Positions 62,194 to 64,000 of a DNA stretch of 64,000 nucleotides are shown here, piece after piece. Source of the DNA: Brucella pecoris. GTDB lineage: Bacteria > Pseudomonadota > Alphaproteobacteria > Rhizobiales > Rhizobiaceae. The stretch's first letter is position 1, and every line of letters begins with the position of its first letter. The DNA is taken from the NCBI RefSeq assembly GCF_006376675.1, contig NZ_VEWK01000006.1:207918-271917 (forward strand), given 5' to 3'. Position numbers and translations under genes: made by a program. The notes beneath the pieces were generated by a model. That model had not been told where the DNA came from. It did no database searches and worked only from the letters and a program-made list of their open reading frames with translations.

Positions 62194-63849
62194 GTGGCAT
62201 CCCCAAAAGAATGGAACCCGACGGAACGGGTGCGAGAACTCTCCTATCGCATGGTACGATGGCCGAGCGAGACCGGAACGCCTGACGAGGCATCCTTCGG
62301 TCCGAAGCTTGCCGAGCTTCTGCGTGAGATTCCTTATTTCCAGAAGAATCCTGACGACATTGCCGTCATCGACAGTCACGGTTCGCCTATGACCAAGAAT
62401 GTCATCGCGGTCGTTCGCGGTATCGGGCGGCGAACCCTGGCGCTGGCCGGACATTTCGATGTGGTGGAAACGGGCAATTATCGCGATTTGAAGCATCTGG
62501 CTTTCGAACCGGACGCCTTGCTGGAAGCTCTTCTGGCAGATCTTACGAGCCGCCCGCTTGCACCGAACGAAGAAAAGGCGCTCGCTGACTTCCAGAGCGG
62601 AAACTACATCCCAGGACGCGGCATGCTCGACATGAAGAGCGGCGTAGCAGCGGGTATCGCCACACTGGAATATTTCTCGCAACAGCCTGATCGCGAAGGC
62701 AATCTGATCCTGTTCGCGACCCCTGACGAAGAACGCGGTTCGCGGGGAATGCGCAGCCTGCGCGACGCCTTGCCTGAGCTTGCCGAACGATGGGGCCTCG
62801 ATATTGTCGCTGGTATCAATCTGGATGCAACGAGCGATCAAGGTGACGGTGTGGAAGGCCGCGCCATTTATCGTGGCACAATCGGCAAGCAGCTTCCCTT
62901 TGCTTTCGTCGTTGGGCAGCCGTCACATGCGAGCTATCCGTTCGAAGGTGTCAGCGCGCACCTCATCGCATCCGAAATTATGCGGGCAGTGGAAGCCAAT
63001 GCAACCCTCTGCGACACGGCGGAGGGCGAAGTTTCGCCGCCTCCGATCTGCTTGGAGGCGCGGGATTTCCGTGGCGGCTATGAAGTGACCACACCGGAAC
63101 GAACATGGATTGCCTTCAACTGGCTGACCCATTCCGTTTCGCCCGACGCGTTGTTCCAGCGGTTCAAGGCGGTTGTCGGCGAGGCGTTGGATCGCGCGAT
63201 TACTCACTTCAATGTCGAAGCGGAGCGGTTTGCAAAGCTCGTCGGCAGTGAAGCCGACGTAAATCACAAGGGACGAATTCTAACTACGGCTGAGCTGCGC
63301 GAGGAGGTCCGGCGTATCGGTGGCGATGCGGCGCTGGAACGGCTTGCCGTGATGGAGGCCGAACTTTCGAGTAGCGACAACCCACTCCTCATGACGCGGG
63401 AACTCGTCAATTGCATGGTCGCTGAGGCCCGTATCACAGGCCCAACGGTCGTTATAGGCTTCGGAAGTCTCGTCTATCCGCATGTTCGCATGGGATCTGA
63501 AACGGTTGAAGAACAGCGTTTTGCAGATTCTTTGGAAAAGGCGCGTGTGGATGCAGAACATCAGTTTAATACGACGATCCGGTATCGGGAAATCTTTGCC
63601 GGTATTTCGGATATGAGCTTCTTCGGTCACATCCCGGACGCGACAGATAGTGAAATCATTGCGGCCAACACACCGGCGGCTCAGTTTATTGATCGTGCCA
63701 ATTCGAAAGCACTTTCCTATCCGGTGGTGAATATCGGCCCATGGGGCCGCGAATATCACCAACGGCTGGAGCGGGTCTATGCACCCTATGCCTTTACGGT
63801 TCTGCCGCAATTTCTTTACGGCATCGCCACCCGCTTCCTGAAGCCCTAG
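62194..63849 (+). CDS. M20 family peptidase, RocB-like
   Basis: A 551-residue co-catalytic metallopeptidase homologue of the RocB type (longer than the 380-450 residues of ArgE/DapE). Metal-site motifs are LALAGHFDVV, GRGMLDMKSGVAAGI and FATPDEERGSRGMR, the last with the catalytic acids; a dimerisation domain follows (about 240-350), with QPSHASYPFEGVSA. RocB is associated with arginine degradation, but its reaction is not firmly established. GTG start at 62194, GAGGAAAG upstream. It follows the amino-acid ABC operon, perhaps hydrolysing imported or peptide-bound substrate. Confidence 0.85.
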   Translation: MASPKEWNPTERVRELSYRMVRWPSETGTPDEASFGPKLAELLREIPYFQKNPDDIAVIDSHGSPMTKNVIAVVRGIGRRTLALAGHFDVVETGNYRDLKHLAFEPDALLEALLADLTSRPLAPNEEKALADFQSGNYIPGRGMLDMKSGVAAGIATLEYFSQQPDREGNLILFATPDEERGSRGMRSLRDALPELAERWGLDIVAGINLDATSDQGDGVEGRAIYRGTIGKQLPFAFVVGQPSHASYPFEGVSAHLIASEIMRAVEANATLCDTAEGEVSPPPICLEARDFRGGYEVTTPERTWIAFNWLTHSVSPDALFQRFKAVVGEALDRAITHFNVEAERFAKLVGSEADVNHKGRILTTAELREEVRRIGGDAALERLAVMEAELSSSDNPLLMTRELVNCMVAEARITGPTVVIGFGSLVYPHVRMGSETVEEQRFADSLEKARVDAEHQFNTTIRYREIFAGISDMSFFGHIPDATDSEIIAANTPAAQFIDRANSKALSYPVVNIGPWGREYHQRLERVYAPYAFTVLPQFLYGIATRFLKP

Positions 63850-63877
63850 CAGTCCGCAAGTAGCGCTTTATTGTCCC

Positions 63878-64000
<123 letters not shown>

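Overview
The window looks like chromosome of a Brucella/Ochrobactrum-type member of the Hyphomicrobiales (Alphaproteobacteria). This rests on rhizobial-type genes (PAN-domain alpha-2-macroglobulin, DUF2865, DctBD/DctA, an S. meliloti-like ehu-eut cluster), moderate GC with few strong T-tract terminators, and short palindromic repeats of about 105 bp like the Bru-RS elements. It is dense in transporters and regulators. I see no rRNA, tRNA, CRISPR, integrase or insertion sequence. The genus assignment is inference.

Layout. 1-4217: 3' truncated alpha-2-macroglobulin (minus). 4408-6809: SDR and divergent LysR, a 33-aa membrane peptide, and a decayed GNAT gene. 7289-11093: a frameshifted autotransporter, an 82-aa HTH-like protein and a DUF2865 protein. 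11274-12464: glutathione-independent formaldehyde dehydrogenase. 12537-20251: a LacI-controlled sugar operon (GtsA-like binding protein, two permeases, MalK-like ATPase, TIM-barrel isomerase, Gfo/Idh/MocA dehydrogenase) with two matching operators 199 bp apart.

20552-33313: a near-complete ectoine/5-hydroxyectoine utilisation locus: MocR-type EnuR, the minus-strand operon eutB-eutC-doeA(eutD)-doeB(eutE)-ehuB-ehuC-ehuD-ehuA, then on the plus strand an AsnC/Lrp regulator (DoeX-like), doeC and doeD. Together these take up ectoine, open the ring, deacetylate, transaminate and oxidise to L-aspartate. eutA is not present.

33455-38701: DUF488, a TonB-dependent siderophore receptor, AraC regulator and an FhuC-like ATPase without permease or binding protein, and a GST. 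38731-43515: DctB-DctD and DctA, with a textbook sigma-54 promoter and two tandem upstream palindromes. 43570-48462: type II NADH dehydrogenase, then an aspartate:alanine exchanger plus aspartate 4-decarboxylase (AspT-AsdA), a known proton-motive decarboxylation pair. Ectoine breakdown, dicarboxylate/aspartate uptake and AspT-AsdA thus meet at aspartate within 28 kb.

48502-54667: MarR, DUF899, VOC, ROK kinase, CutC, then metA behind a structured leader that I read as a four-helix S-box-like (SAM-I clan) junction rather than the SAM-II element common in this group; then an MFS exporter overlapping metA tail to tail. 54818-58270: a 104-bp repeat, GH25 lipoprotein, MocR regulator and divergent PNPOx-like flavoprotein. 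58283-63849: Lrp/AsnC regulator, a four-gene polar amino-acid ABC importer and a RocB-like M20 peptidase. 63878-64000: C-terminal end of phosphate acetyltransferase.

The most interesting items are the metA leader, the modular repeat family whose ends provide stop codons, the split autotransporter, the ectoine/aspartate layout, and several clean operator palindromes.
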